In this document: in pieces, positions 17,864-25,645 of the stretch
Layout of the letters: each line of letters opens with the position of its first letter
Position numbering within the stretch: position 1 is the stretch's first letter
NCBI RefSeq assembly: GCF_003345295.1
Contig: NZ_CP031055.1
Coordinates: 558,001-622,000 of the forward strand
Length of the DNA: 64,000 nucleotides
Source: Vibrio splendidus
GTDB taxonomy: Bacteria; Pseudomonadota; Gammaproteobacteria; Enterobacterales; Vibrionaceae
Direction of reading: 5' to 3'
Notes under the pieces: model-generated
What the model was told of the DNA's origin: nothing
What the model saw: the letters and a program-made list of their open reading frames with translations, nothing else
The model's database searches: none
Made by a program: the position numbers and the translations under genes

Positions 17864-17976
17864 GAGATTCCCTATCACGTTCGTCCCCCGCTGTAGGGAA
17901 TGACGGAATGTAAATCAACAAATTGAGCCGTTATTCGTCATCCCAGAATCGAGTAGAACGAGATATCAGGGATCTC
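17864..17976. repeat. Palindromic intergenic element between flagellins 2 and 3
   Basis: About 113 bp whose ends are imperfectly complementary (GAGATTCCCTATC at 17864-17876; GATATCAGGGATCTC at 17962-17976), with inner complementary GGAATGACG and CGTCATCCC blocks. It has the look of a REP- or MITE-like palindromic unit and carries no open frame. Copy number elsewhere cannot be seen in this window; I found no second copy here. Confidence 0.6.
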
Positions 17977-18114
17977 TTTTGGTTTTTATATTCAATACCA
18001 TGCTCATTAATCTAAGCCGACGGGAAGCTTTAGCGAATGTCGCCCTATTAATTGAAGCCCGATCACACTTTTCCTTGTTGTTGAAAATAATACGAAAAAA
18101 CTCGCAATTTTTAT

Positions 18115-18141
18115 TAAAGCTTCTAGTTAAGGGGCCGTTAA
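18115..18141 (+). promoter_or_regulatory. Sigma-28 promoter of flagellin 3
   Basis: TAAA (18115-18118), 15 bases, GCCGTTAA (18134-18141), nearly the consensus. The leader to the ATG is about 120 bases. Confidence 0.87.
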
Positions 18142-18271
18142 AGGGATTGAGAGAAATGATATGTACCAATGTAAGGTGAGAGAGACACTGGTGCATAAAC
18201 AAAATTGACATGTATTTGTGTGAGGTGAGAGTCACATAAGTACATTAAAAAATGCCTAAAGGAGATCAACT

Positions 18272-19402
18272 ATGGCGATTAATGTAAGCACTAATGTGTC
18301 TGCAATGACGGCTCAGCGCTACCTAAATAGCGCGGCTGAAGGTACTCAAAAATCAATGGAGCGTTTGTCTTCTGGCTATAAAATCAATAGCGCAAAAGAT
18401 GATGCTGCAGGCCTACAAATCTCTAACCGCTTAACGTCGCAAAGCCGTGGCCTAGATATGGCTGTGAAAAACGCGAATGATGGTATCTCTATTGCACAGA
18501 CAGCTGAAGGTGCAATGAATGAGTCAACCAACATTCTGCAACGTATGCGTGACCTTTCTCTTCAATCTTCAAATGGTTCAAACAGCAAATCTGAACGTGT
18601 TGCGATCCAAGAAGAAGTCTCTGCTCTAAACACAGAGCTTAACCGTATTGCTGAAACGACCTCTTTTGGTGGTAACAAGCTTCTTAACGGTACTTACGGC
18701 AGCCAATCTTTCCAAATCGGTGCAGATTCTGGTGAAGCAGTAATGCTGACGATGAATAACATGCGTACTGACACTCAAGACATGGGTGGCAAGAGCTACG
18801 GCGTTACAGAAGGCAAAGATGCTTCTTGGCGTGTAGCTGCAGGTTCTGATCTGACTATCAAATACAACGATAAGTTTGGTGAAGCACAAGAGTTGTCTAT
18901 TTCTGCGAAGGAAGGCAACGATATGGAAGAGCTAGCAACTTACATCAATGGTCAGAGCCAAGACGTTAAAGCGTCAGTTGGTGAAGGCGGCAAACTGCAA
19001 CTTTTCGCTTCAAGTCAAAAAGTTGAAGGTGATGTTGAGTTCGGCGGCAGCCTTGCAGGTGAACTTGGTATTGGTGCAGCTAAAGATGTGACTGTTAACG
19101 ACATTGACGTAACATCGGTTGCTGGCGCGAACGAAGCGGTATCTATCATTGATGGCGCACTAAAATCTGTTGATAGTAACCGTGCTTCTCTTGGTGCTTT
19201 CCAAAACCGTTTTGACCACGCAATCAGCAACTTAGATAACATCAACGAAAACGTAAATGCATCTAAGAGCCGTATCAAAGATACTGATTACGCGAAAGAA
19301 ACGACAGCAATGACGAAGTCTCAAATCCTACAACAGGCGAGTACTTCTATCCTAGCTCAAGCAAAACAATCACCATCAGCAGCTCTAAGCTTATTGGGCT
19401 AA
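18272..19402 (+). CDS. Flagellin 3
   Basis: 376 residues starting MAINVSTNVSAMTAQRYLNS, with AAAGGAGAT before the ATG. The terminal helices are nearly the same as in flagellin 2, while the surface-exposed centre differs (MNNMRTDTQDMGGKSYGVTE). Synonymous sites differ from flagellin 2 throughout, so the copies are not a recent duplication. It is driven by its own sigma-28 promoter and closed by a terminator. Confidence 0.92.
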   Translation: MAINVSTNVSAMTAQRYLNSAAEGTQKSMERLSSGYKINSAKDDAAGLQISNRLTSQSRGLDMAVKNANDGISIAQTAEGAMNESTNILQRMRDLSLQSSNGSNSKSERVAIQEEVSALNTELNRIAETTSFGGNKLLNGTYGSQSFQIGADSGEAVMLTMNNMRTDTQDMGGKSYGVTEGKDASWRVAAGSDLTIKYNDKFGEAQELSISAKEGNDMEELATYINGQSQDVKASVGEGGKLQLFASSQKVEGDVEFGGSLAGELGIGAAKDVTVNDIDVTSVAGANEAVSIIDGALKSVDSNRASLGAFQNRFDHAISNLDNINENVNASKSRIKDTDYAKETTAMTKSQILQQASTSILAQAKQSPSAALSLLG

Positions 19403-19424
19403 ACTTACCTCGGTAAGTAGCGGT

Positions 19425-19450
19425 AAACTCTACTCTGGGTAGAGTTTTAC
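19425..19450 (+). terminator. Terminator after flagellin 3
   Basis: AAACTCTAC (19425-19433) and GTAGAGTTT (19439-19447) form a 9-bp stem with a five-base loop, ending in TTTT. Confidence 0.8.
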
Positions 19451-19483
19451 TGTATGGCTCACAAAGGAGGGAGGGAGACTGTT

Positions 19484-19909
19484 ATGGAAATACCATCCAA
19501 CGCATCGAACATCCAGCCTTATGGCTCACCTAATGGCATTAAATTTGCAAGCGATGAAGGTAGTAGTGCGTCGAGCACTTCACGACTGAAAGAAGCAACA
19601 TCTTATGGCAAGGTAGAAAAATCGAAAGAGCAAGCTACTGAAGCGGCGATTCAATTAGCTCAACATCGACAAGAGTTAAACAATGAAGAGCGAGTCAAGA
19701 TGGTAGAGAAGGTAAACGAGTTTATCTCCTCTCTCAACAAGGGTGTTGCCTTTAAAGTCGATGAAGAGTCGGGGAGAGATGTGGTTACCATTTATGAGAC
19801 CACAACCGGTGATATTATTCGCCAGATCCCTGACGAAGAAATGCTTGAAATTCTAAGACGCCTAGCAGCCCAAAACTCAAATAGTAGAATATTTGAGGTG
19901 AAGGTTTAA
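19484..19909 (+). CDS. flaG: FlaG family protein
   Basis: 141 residues from MEIPSNASN, chosen because a very strong AAGGAGGGAGG site precedes this ATG; the in-frame ATG at 19454 has none. The C-terminal half has the FlaG pattern (VNEFISSLNKGVAFKVDEES, VVTIYETTTGDIIRQIPDEE). FlaG proteins are reported to influence filament length, but the mechanism is unclear. It opens flaG-fliD-flaI-fliS, after the terminator of flagellin 3; its promoter was not identified. Confidence 0.9.
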   Translation: MEIPSNASNIQPYGSPNGIKFASDEGSSASSTSRLKEATSYGKVEKSKEQATEAAIQLAQHRQELNNEERVKMVEKVNEFISSLNKGVAFKVDEESGRDVVTIYETTTGDIIRQIPDEEMLEILRRLAAQNSNSRIFEVKV

Positions 19910-19931
19910 GTCGTATTATTGAGGTGATTTA

Positions 19932-21959
19932 ATGAGTTTTGGCCCAATGGGGATTTCGTCTGGCATGGATATCAATTCCATGGTCAGCAAAATTGTTGAT
20001 TCGGAGCGTGTACCTAAACAGCAACGAATTGATAATGAACGAACGCGAATCGATACCAGCATTAGTGCCTATGGAAGACTCAGAGAATCCCTTGATTCTA
20101 TGAAAAACCTGATGACAAACTTTCGTCAGGAAAAAGCTTTTGCTGTGCGAACAGTTGAAAGTACCGATGAAGGTCTTGTCTCTGCAACCGCGACTACCGA
20201 AGCGATCGCTGGCAAATATGCCATCGATGTGTTGCAGCTTGCCCAGAGTCATAAAGTGGCTTCTGATGTACTGTCAGAGGACATGAAATTTGGCCCGGGT
20301 AAGCTGCAGGTTTCGCTTGGTGATGACAGCTTTGATGTGCAAGTTGGCGGCAGATCGAAACTTATCGATGTCGTTCGCAGTATAAACGGCGCAGATAGCA
20401 ATCCAGGCGTTCGTGCATCTATTATCAATGATGTCGAAGGCCCACGACTTATTGTCGCCTCGAACCAGTCTGGTTCAGATCAGCAGATCAGCATTAATGT
20501 AGAGTCTGATGCTGCTAATCCTCTAAAAAAACTCGAATACAAAACTCTAGAAGAGCGTGTGAAGGCGCTTGAGAAAGCGCGCCTTGCTGCACAAGATGTT
20601 CTTGCTCTAACCCCTGCAGGAAAAGCAGTTGAACTCATCGATGAAGCGATCGCTAACGATGACCTAAATGCGAGTGAAAAACTCGATGAAGACGGCAATG
20701 TTATCCCAGCAACCCAAACCGATTCTGCCTCAGATGTTGACGGAGACTCTCAAAGTCTTAGCTACGGCGAGCAAGCTGCAGCTGATGGTCAAGCTGCCCT
20801 AGACGCAGCTAAGGCGTCAAAGTCTGTGATGCCCGAAGACAATATCCCAGGTTGGACTGAAACAGCCTCAGGAACTCTTTTAGATTCTTACTACACGCCA
20901 GAACTTGAGCTTGATGAAAAAGCGATAGAGAAGGCGCCTGATGTGCCGGGGTGGTCAAATGCTGCCTCGGGTACTCTGACCGATTCCTACGTGACGCCGA
21001 AAGAAGCTCAGCAAAAGCTTGAAGCTGAACAAGCGCGTATCGAAGATAAAATTTCACAAGAAAAAGCCGATTTGGCTGAGAAAGTTCAAAAAGGCGAATT
21101 GACCGCGGAACAAGCCAAAAAAATTGAGCGTGCGAAATTAGAACCCGAAGAGCGTGAGCTTTTAGAGAAAGTCGATAAAGCGCAAGCTGAGCTCGAACAG
21201 GCACAACAGTCTTTTGATACCTATAGCGGTATGGCTGAAGTTCAGGCGGGGCAAGATTCAATGGTCGTTCTAGACGGCGTCGCACAGCTTTCGAGTAATA
21301 ACAATGTGATTGAAGATGCCGTAGAAGGTATCGATATTACGGTGAAAGGAAAAACGCCAAAAGATAAGCCACCGGCTGAAATCGGTGTTGAGTACGACCG
21401 TAATAGTGTGCGCCAAGACATTGAATCTTTCGTTAACTCTTACAATCAGTTTTATCAAGTGTCTAAGAACTTGGCGGGCGTTGATCCAACGACTGGCCAA
21501 AAAGGGCCGCTTTCTGGCGACAGTACTGTACGTAATGCCGACTCGCGATTGAAAGGGGTGTTCTCATCAAGTATTGAAGGCGCGCCTGATAATCTCAAGT
21601 CATTGACTGAATTTGGTATCACGACCACAAGGCAAGGCTCGCTAGAAATTAACTACGACATGCTTGATCGTCAACTTAATAATAACTTCGATAAGTTGGG
21701 TGAGTTCTTTGGCGGCAACAATGGTTTCGCCAAAAAAGTGGAAGATGCGATTCAAGGTATCACAGGTATCACAGGTTCGATTCGTACTAGAGAAAAGAGC
21801 TTAGTCGAGCAAAACTACCGCTTGGTTGATGATCAAAGCGCACTCGATCGCCGCATGGACAGCCTAGAAAACCGTACACATTCTAAGTTTACTGCCATGC
21901 AAGATGCGACTAGCAAGATGCAATCCCAGCTGGGCAGTATGATGAATGCGTTGGGCTAA
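19932..21959 (+). CDS. fliD: FliD, filament cap protein
   Basis: 675 residues, long for FliD. The N-terminal FliD domain (SSGMDINSMVSKIVDSERVP) and C-terminal domain (RREKSLVEQNYRL-type helices, SQLGSMMNALG) are normal. A large insertion about residues 200-440 is acidic and helical (EQARIEDKISQEKADLAEKV) and holds two 20-residue tandem copies of xPGWxxxASGTLxDSYxTPx at residues 305-324 and 338-357. FliD caps the filament and guides flagellin addition. It lies 22 bases after flaG and 3 bases before flaI. Confidence 0.94.
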   Translation: MSFGPMGISSGMDINSMVSKIVDSERVPKQQRIDNERTRIDTSISAYGRLRESLDSMKNLMTNFRQEKAFAVRTVESTDEGLVSATATTEAIAGKYAIDVLQLAQSHKVASDVLSEDMKFGPGKLQVSLGDDSFDVQVGGRSKLIDVVRSINGADSNPGVRASIINDVEGPRLIVASNQSGSDQQISINVESDAANPLKKLEYKTLEERVKALEKARLAAQDVLALTPAGKAVELIDEAIANDDLNASEKLDEDGNVIPATQTDSASDVDGDSQSLSYGEQAAADGQAALDAAKASKSVMPEDNIPGWTETASGTLLDSYYTPELELDEKAIEKAPDVPGWSNAASGTLTDSYVTPKEAQQKLEAEQARIEDKISQEKADLAEKVQKGELTAEQAKKIERAKLEPEERELLEKVDKAQAELEQAQQSFDTYSGMAEVQAGQDSMVVLDGVAQLSSNNNVIEDAVEGIDITVKGKTPKDKPPAEIGVEYDRNSVRQDIESFVNSYNQFYQVSKNLAGVDPTTGQKGPLSGDSTVRNADSRLKGVFSSSIEGAPDNLKSLTEFGITTTRQGSLEINYDMLDRQLNNNFDKLGEFFGGNNGFAKKVEDAIQGITGITGSIRTREKSLVEQNYRLVDDQSALDRRMDSLENRTHSKFTAMQDATSKMQSQLGSMMNALG

Positions 21960-21962
21960 TAG

Positions 21963-22268
21963 ATGAACAGTCAGCTGCAAGAGCTTTGTGAACTCGATCA
22001 ATTAATTATCTCTAAGCTTGAATTTAGTGAAATTAATGCTGAAGAAATAACGCGGCTTGTCGATAACAGAGAACAGTTATTGCAAAACGTGCTTCAAATA
22101 ATCGACTCACACCCCGACGTTAAGCAAAGTTCTGAATGGTTTGAAGCCATTACCAGAACCAGAAAATTAGTCGAATTGATGCAATCTGAGACGAGTCGAG
22201 TAGGTAAGACCCTACACAAATACCGTCACGGCGCTAAATCAGTTCAACAATACAAAAAGTTTTTATAA
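21963..22268 (+). CDS. flaI: FlaI, FliT-like flagellar chaperone candidate
   Basis: 101 residues, almost wholly helical and charged (LCELDQLIISKLEFSEINAE, SEWFEAITRTRKLVELMQSE). It lacks strong motifs, but its size and its place between fliD and fliS match the Vibrio flaI position, where FliT-type chaperones of FliD sit in other bacteria. Function as a FliD export chaperone is inferred from position. Confidence 0.7.
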   Translation: MNSQLQELCELDQLIISKLEFSEINAEEITRLVDNREQLLQNVLQIIDSHPDVKQSSEWFEAITRTRKLVELMQSETSRVGKTLHKYRHGAKSVQQYKKFL

Positions 22269-22280
22269 AAGAGGTTTACT

Positions 22281-22691
22281 ATGCGCGGTTCTTTACAGGC
22301 ATATAAAAAGGTATCAGTGGATAGTCAGCTAACAGCTGCCTCACCGCATAAGATTGTACAAATGCTGATGGCAGGTGCCATCGAGCGCTTGATTCAAGGT
22401 AAAGCGGCAATGCAAGCGGGCAACATCCCAGTGAAAGGCGAGCGACTTGGTAAGGCTCTGGATATCATTATTAGCCTACGTAGTTGCCTGTCTATGGACG
22501 ATGGTGGCGATATTGCGAAAAACCTAGATCAACTTTATGAGTTCATGATCACGCAAATTTCTGCGGCAAATCACAAAAATGACCCACAGCCTATTGATGA
22601 TGTTATCGATATTATCCGCGAAATTAAGAGCGCTTGGGACCAAATTCCGAACGAATATCACAACTTGACGTCTGCTGACGTAGGTATTTAA
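22281..22691 (+). CDS. fliS: FliS, flagellin export chaperone
   Basis: 136 residues. The FliS signature is clear: YKKVSVDSQLTAASPHKIVQ near the N-terminus and ALDIIISLRSCLSMDDGGDI in the middle. FliS binds the flagellin C-terminus and prevents cytoplasmic polymerisation. It is the last gene of the unit and is followed by a terminator at 22768. Confidence 0.95.
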   Translation: MRGSLQAYKKVSVDSQLTAASPHKIVQMLMAGAIERLIQGKAAMQAGNIPVKGERLGKALDIIISLRSCLSMDDGGDIAKNLDQLYEFMITQISAANHKNDPQPIDDVIDIIREIKSAWDQIPNEYHNLTSADVGI

Positions 22692-22767
22692 AGAAAAACT
22701 GCAGTTTTAACCAATCTCATATCCTTTAATTGGTTGGTTGCCTTATTTTTTTAATCAAATAAAATAG

Positions 22768-22797
22768 AAGCCATTAGATAGCCTAATGGCTTTTTTC
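22768..22797 (+). terminator. Terminator after fliS
   Basis: AAGCCATTAG (22768-22777) and CTAATGGCTT (22783-22792) form a perfect 10-bp stem with a five-base loop and T-run. Confidence 0.9.
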
Positions 22798-22919
22798 GTT
22801 GCTGATTTCCTAAATTTGTCCACGTAGACCATAATCATTGATACTTTTCTCTGTTTTATCGATTACGTCGCTCATCGTTTTTCTGCATCGCACCAAAATA
22901 AAGGCAATAATTCCTACTT

Positions 22920-24386
22920 ATGCAAGGTTTGGCAAAACTGCTTGTCGTCGACGATAGCGCTCAAGATCGTCACAATTTAAGCACAATATTAGAGTTTGTA
23001 GGAGAGAGCTGCGAAGTAATCAGCTCTGAACAAGCACGTAAAGTGGATTGGTCACTACAGTGGGCCGGCTGCATTATTGGTACCATTAAAGGTAAAGGCT
23101 TCAACGCTTTACTGAATGAAAAGCTTGTTCACGCCAATCACATCCCTTTACTGGTGATTGGTAAAAACAATCACCCGGTTGACGAGCTAACTAACTATGT
23201 TGGCGAACTTGAACTTCCTCTTAACTACCCGCAATTAAGTGATGCATTAAGGCACTGTAAAGATTTCTTAGGCCGCAAGGGTGTTCAAGTGGTGTCTTCG
23301 GCACGCAAGAACACACTGTTTCGCAGCTTAGTAGGGCAAAGTGCTGGCATTCAAGAAGTACGTCACTTAATTGAACAAGTCTCTTCTACGGAAGCGAACG
23401 TGCTGATTCTTGGTGAATCTGGTACAGGCAAAGAAGTCGTAGCGCGTAATATTCACTATCACTCTAAGCGCCGTTCTGGGCCTTTCGTGCCTGTGAATTG
23501 TGGTGCTATTCCACCAGACTTACTCGAAAGTGAGTTGTTTGGTCATGAGAAGGGCGCATTTACTGGTGCGATTACCGCACGAAAAGGTCGCTTTGAATTG
23601 GCTGAAGGTGGCACACTGTTTCTTGATGAAATTGGCGATATGCCAATGGCAATGCAAGTTAAGTTGTTGCGTGTACTGCAAGAGCGCTGTTTCGAACGCG
23701 TAGGTGGTAACAGCACCATTAAAGCTGACGTTCGTGTGATTGCAGCAACACACCGCAATCTTGAAGACATGATCGACGATGACTCGTTCCGTGAAGATCT
23801 TTATTACCGCTTGAATGTATTCCCAATTGAAATGCCGGCGCTTCAAGATCGTAAAGAAGACATTCCACTGTTGCTTCAAGAGCTAATGACTCGAATGGAA
23901 GCGGAAGGCAGCATGCCTATCTGCTTCACGGCACGTGCTATCAATTCTTTGATGGAGCACTACTGGCCAGGTAACGTTCGTGAGCTAGCGAACCTCGTTG
24001 AGCGAATGGTTATCCTGTATCCAAATAGCTTGGTTGATGTGAATCATCTACCCACTAAATATAGATACAGTGATATCCCTGAGTTCCAGCCTGAATTTAA
24101 TCGCTTTGTGTCGGAAGAAGAGCAAGAACGCGATGCACTTTCTGATTTGTTCTCAGAAGATTTCAGCTTTGACCAGCAAGATGATCTTGCCGATAACGCG
24201 AATGCGCCTCAAGAGTTACCACCAGAAGGTGTTAATTTGAAAGAGCTGTTGGCGGATATGGAAGTGAACATGATCAACCAAGCCTTGGAAGCGCAGGGTG
24301 GCATTGTTGCCCGTGCTGCAGACATGCTTGGAATGCGCAGAACGACTTTGGTTGAAAAAATGCGTAAGTACAATCTACAGCGATAG
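22920..24386 (+). CDS. flrA: FlrA, sigma-54 activator at the top of the flagellar cascade
   Basis: 488 residues. The N-terminal receiver-like (FleQ) domain (about 5-118) keeps DD at 11-12 but has no Asp at the usual phosphoacceptor place (CIIGTIKG), so it is probably not phosphorylated. The AAA+ domain has Walker A GESGTGKE (165-172), GAFTGA (212-217, sigma-54 contact) and DEIGD (236-240). A Fis-type helix-turn-helix closes the protein (ARAADMLGMRRTTLVEKMRK). The ribosome site is weak and distant. FlrA activates class II operons such as flrBC, fliE and flhA in vibrios. Confidence 0.95.
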   Translation: MQGLAKLLVVDDSAQDRHNLSTILEFVGESCEVISSEQARKVDWSLQWAGCIIGTIKGKGFNALLNEKLVHANHIPLLVIGKNNHPVDELTNYVGELELPLNYPQLSDALRHCKDFLGRKGVQVVSSARKNTLFRSLVGQSAGIQEVRHLIEQVSSTEANVLILGESGTGKEVVARNIHYHSKRRSGPFVPVNCGAIPPDLLESELFGHEKGAFTGAITARKGRFELAEGGTLFLDEIGDMPMAMQVKLLRVLQERCFERVGGNSTIKADVRVIAATHRNLEDMIDDDSFREDLYYRLNVFPIEMPALQDRKEDIPLLLQELMTRMEAEGSMPICFTARAINSLMEHYWPGNVRELANLVERMVILYPNSLVDVNHLPTKYRYSDIPEFQPEFNRFVSEEEQERDALSDLFSEDFSFDQQDDLADNANAPQELPPEGVNLKELLADMEVNMINQALEAQGGIVARAADMLGMRRTTLVEKMRKYNLQR

Positions 24387-24514
24387 AGCTCAGATTCGTG
24401 TTCAGCGATATCAAATTAAGACGGGTGTTGAGTTAAAGCATCGTTTTGGTTGAGAGAATAGAGAGGGCATAGTCGAGTTGTTGCTTGCTTAACTATGTGA
24501 TAAATATAGCAAAT

Positions 24515-24548
24515 AGCCTGACGCGTGTTTTACGTGTCAGGCTGTTTT
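24515..24548 (+). terminator. Hairpin between flrA and flrB (terminator-like)
   Basis: AGCCTGACGCGT (24515-24526) and ACGTGTCAGGCT (24532-24543) form a 12-bp stem with one mismatch, followed by GTTTT. It ends flrA or lies in the flrB leader; its 3' edge is only 29 bases before the flrB ATG. Confidence 0.6.
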
Positions 24549-24571
24549 AGTATTTGAGGCAAATTTTTGAC

Positions 24572-25612
24572 ATGCACGGATCTAACGAATCAGAAAATCA
24601 GTCACACCTAGATTCAGTTGAACAGCAGGTTGAGCGCTATAAGCAAGTGCTTGATGTGATGCCAGCAGGTGTCATCTTGTTAGATACTCATGGTGAAGTA
24701 AGGGAAGCGAACCCAGAAGCGCACCGAATTTTAGGTGTGGAACTGGTGGGCGAGAAGTGGTTTTCGGTTATTCAAAGTGCCTTTGACCCAAAAGACGATG
24801 ATGGACATGAGATCTCATTGAAGAACGGGCGTAAAGTGCGTTTGGCGATTTCAGCCTCGACTACAGGTCAGCTAATCTTGATCACCGACCTGACAGAAAC
24901 TCGTCTCCTACAGTCTCGCGTGAGTGATCTTCAGCGCTTGTCGTCGTTAGGCAGAATGGTAGCCTCGTTGGCACACCAGGTTCGTACGCCACTTTCTAGC
25001 GCCATGCTTTATGCATCAAACCTTGCCGCGCCAAACTTGCCGCCGGCAACAAAGACACGTTTTCAATCTAAGCTTATGGATAGATTGCATGACTTAGAGA
25101 AGCAAGTGAACGACATGCTGTTGTTTGCCAAAGGTGGCGACAACAAGGTTGTGAAGCCATTTACCGTTGCTGAACTGATCACTGAATTTCACCCAATGGT
25201 GGAAGCTGCATTAAAATCGAACCAGATTGATTATTGCCAGGAAGTGGAAGGCGAAGAGACTCAGATGTTTGGCAATGCTAATGCTATCGCTTCTGCTCTG
25301 AGCAACCTAGTTTTGAACGCAGTGCAAATTGCGGGTAAAGAATCGCAGATTGATGTTTTTTTTAGGCCCGTAAACGGCGAGCTTAAGATATCAGTGCAAG
25401 ACAGTGGCCCCGGCGTACCGAAAGAGCTTCAAGGTAAAATTATGGAACCCTTCTTTACCACTCGTTCGCAAGGTACAGGTCTAGGTTTAGCCGTTGTACA
25501 AATGGTCTGTCGAGCACATGAAGGCCGACTGGAATTGATATCAGAAGAAGGGGATGGCGCATGCTTTACTATGTGTCTACCGCTGGAAAGAAGCGCTTCT
25601 TCTGAAGACTAA
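24572..25612 (+). CDS. flrB: FlrB, sensor histidine kinase
   Basis: 346 residues from ATG 24572; the longer frame would need a TTG at 24554. A PAS-like domain (about 22-115) precedes the dimerisation helix with probable phospho-His135 (SLAHQVRTPLSSAML) and a HATPase domain (NLVLNAVQIAGK, DSGPGVPKEL, GTGLGLAVV). It has no membrane segment, so it is a cytoplasmic kinase, as FlrB is known to be. It phosphorylates FlrC to switch on class III genes. Confidence 0.95.
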   Translation: MHGSNESENQSHLDSVEQQVERYKQVLDVMPAGVILLDTHGEVREANPEAHRILGVELVGEKWFSVIQSAFDPKDDDGHEISLKNGRKVRLAISASTTGQLILITDLTETRLLQSRVSDLQRLSSLGRMVASLAHQVRTPLSSAMLYASNLAAPNLPPATKTRFQSKLMDRLHDLEKQVNDMLLFAKGGDNKVVKPFTVAELITEFHPMVEAALKSNQIDYCQEVEGEETQMFGNANAIASALSNLVLNAVQIAGKESQIDVFFRPVNGELKISVQDSGPGVPKELQGKIMEPFFTTRSQGTGLGLAVVQMVCRAHEGRLELISEEGDGACFTMCLPLERSASSED

Positions 25613-25645
25613 TAAGTTTTAACTGAATTTACACTGGAGAATCCT

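Larger units (their letters stand above)
17654..18271 (+). other. Gap between flagellins 2 and 3
   Basis: 618 bases without a supported gene. It contains a tandem AAGTGCTGTTGATCATAA-type duplication right after the stop (about 17685-17720), a terminator (17777), a ~113-bp palindromic element (17864-17976), the sigma-28 promoter of flagellin 3 (18115) and two GTRAGGTGAGAG direct repeats in its leader (18171 and 18220). Confidence 0.6.

Noticed and set aside
17966..18235. Open frames on both strands between flagellins 2 and 3
   Set aside because: They overlap the palindromic element and the sigma-28 promoter and leader of flagellin 3, with no recognisable protein features.
16520..19402. Recent gene conversion between flagellins 2 and 3
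   Set aside because: The proteins are very alike at the ends, but synonymous sites differ throughout the parts I compared, so no recent exchange tract could be shown.
20809..21285. 158-codon minus-strand frame in fliD
   Set aside because: It is antisense to the acidic repeat region of FliD and has no motif or ribosome site.
24350..24363. GG-N10-GC match in the 3' end of flrA as a flrBC sigma-54 promoter
   Set aside because: The flanking bases fit poorly and it is inside coding sequence, over 200 bases from flrB. FlrBC is expected to be sigma-54 dependent, but I could not find a good element in the gap.
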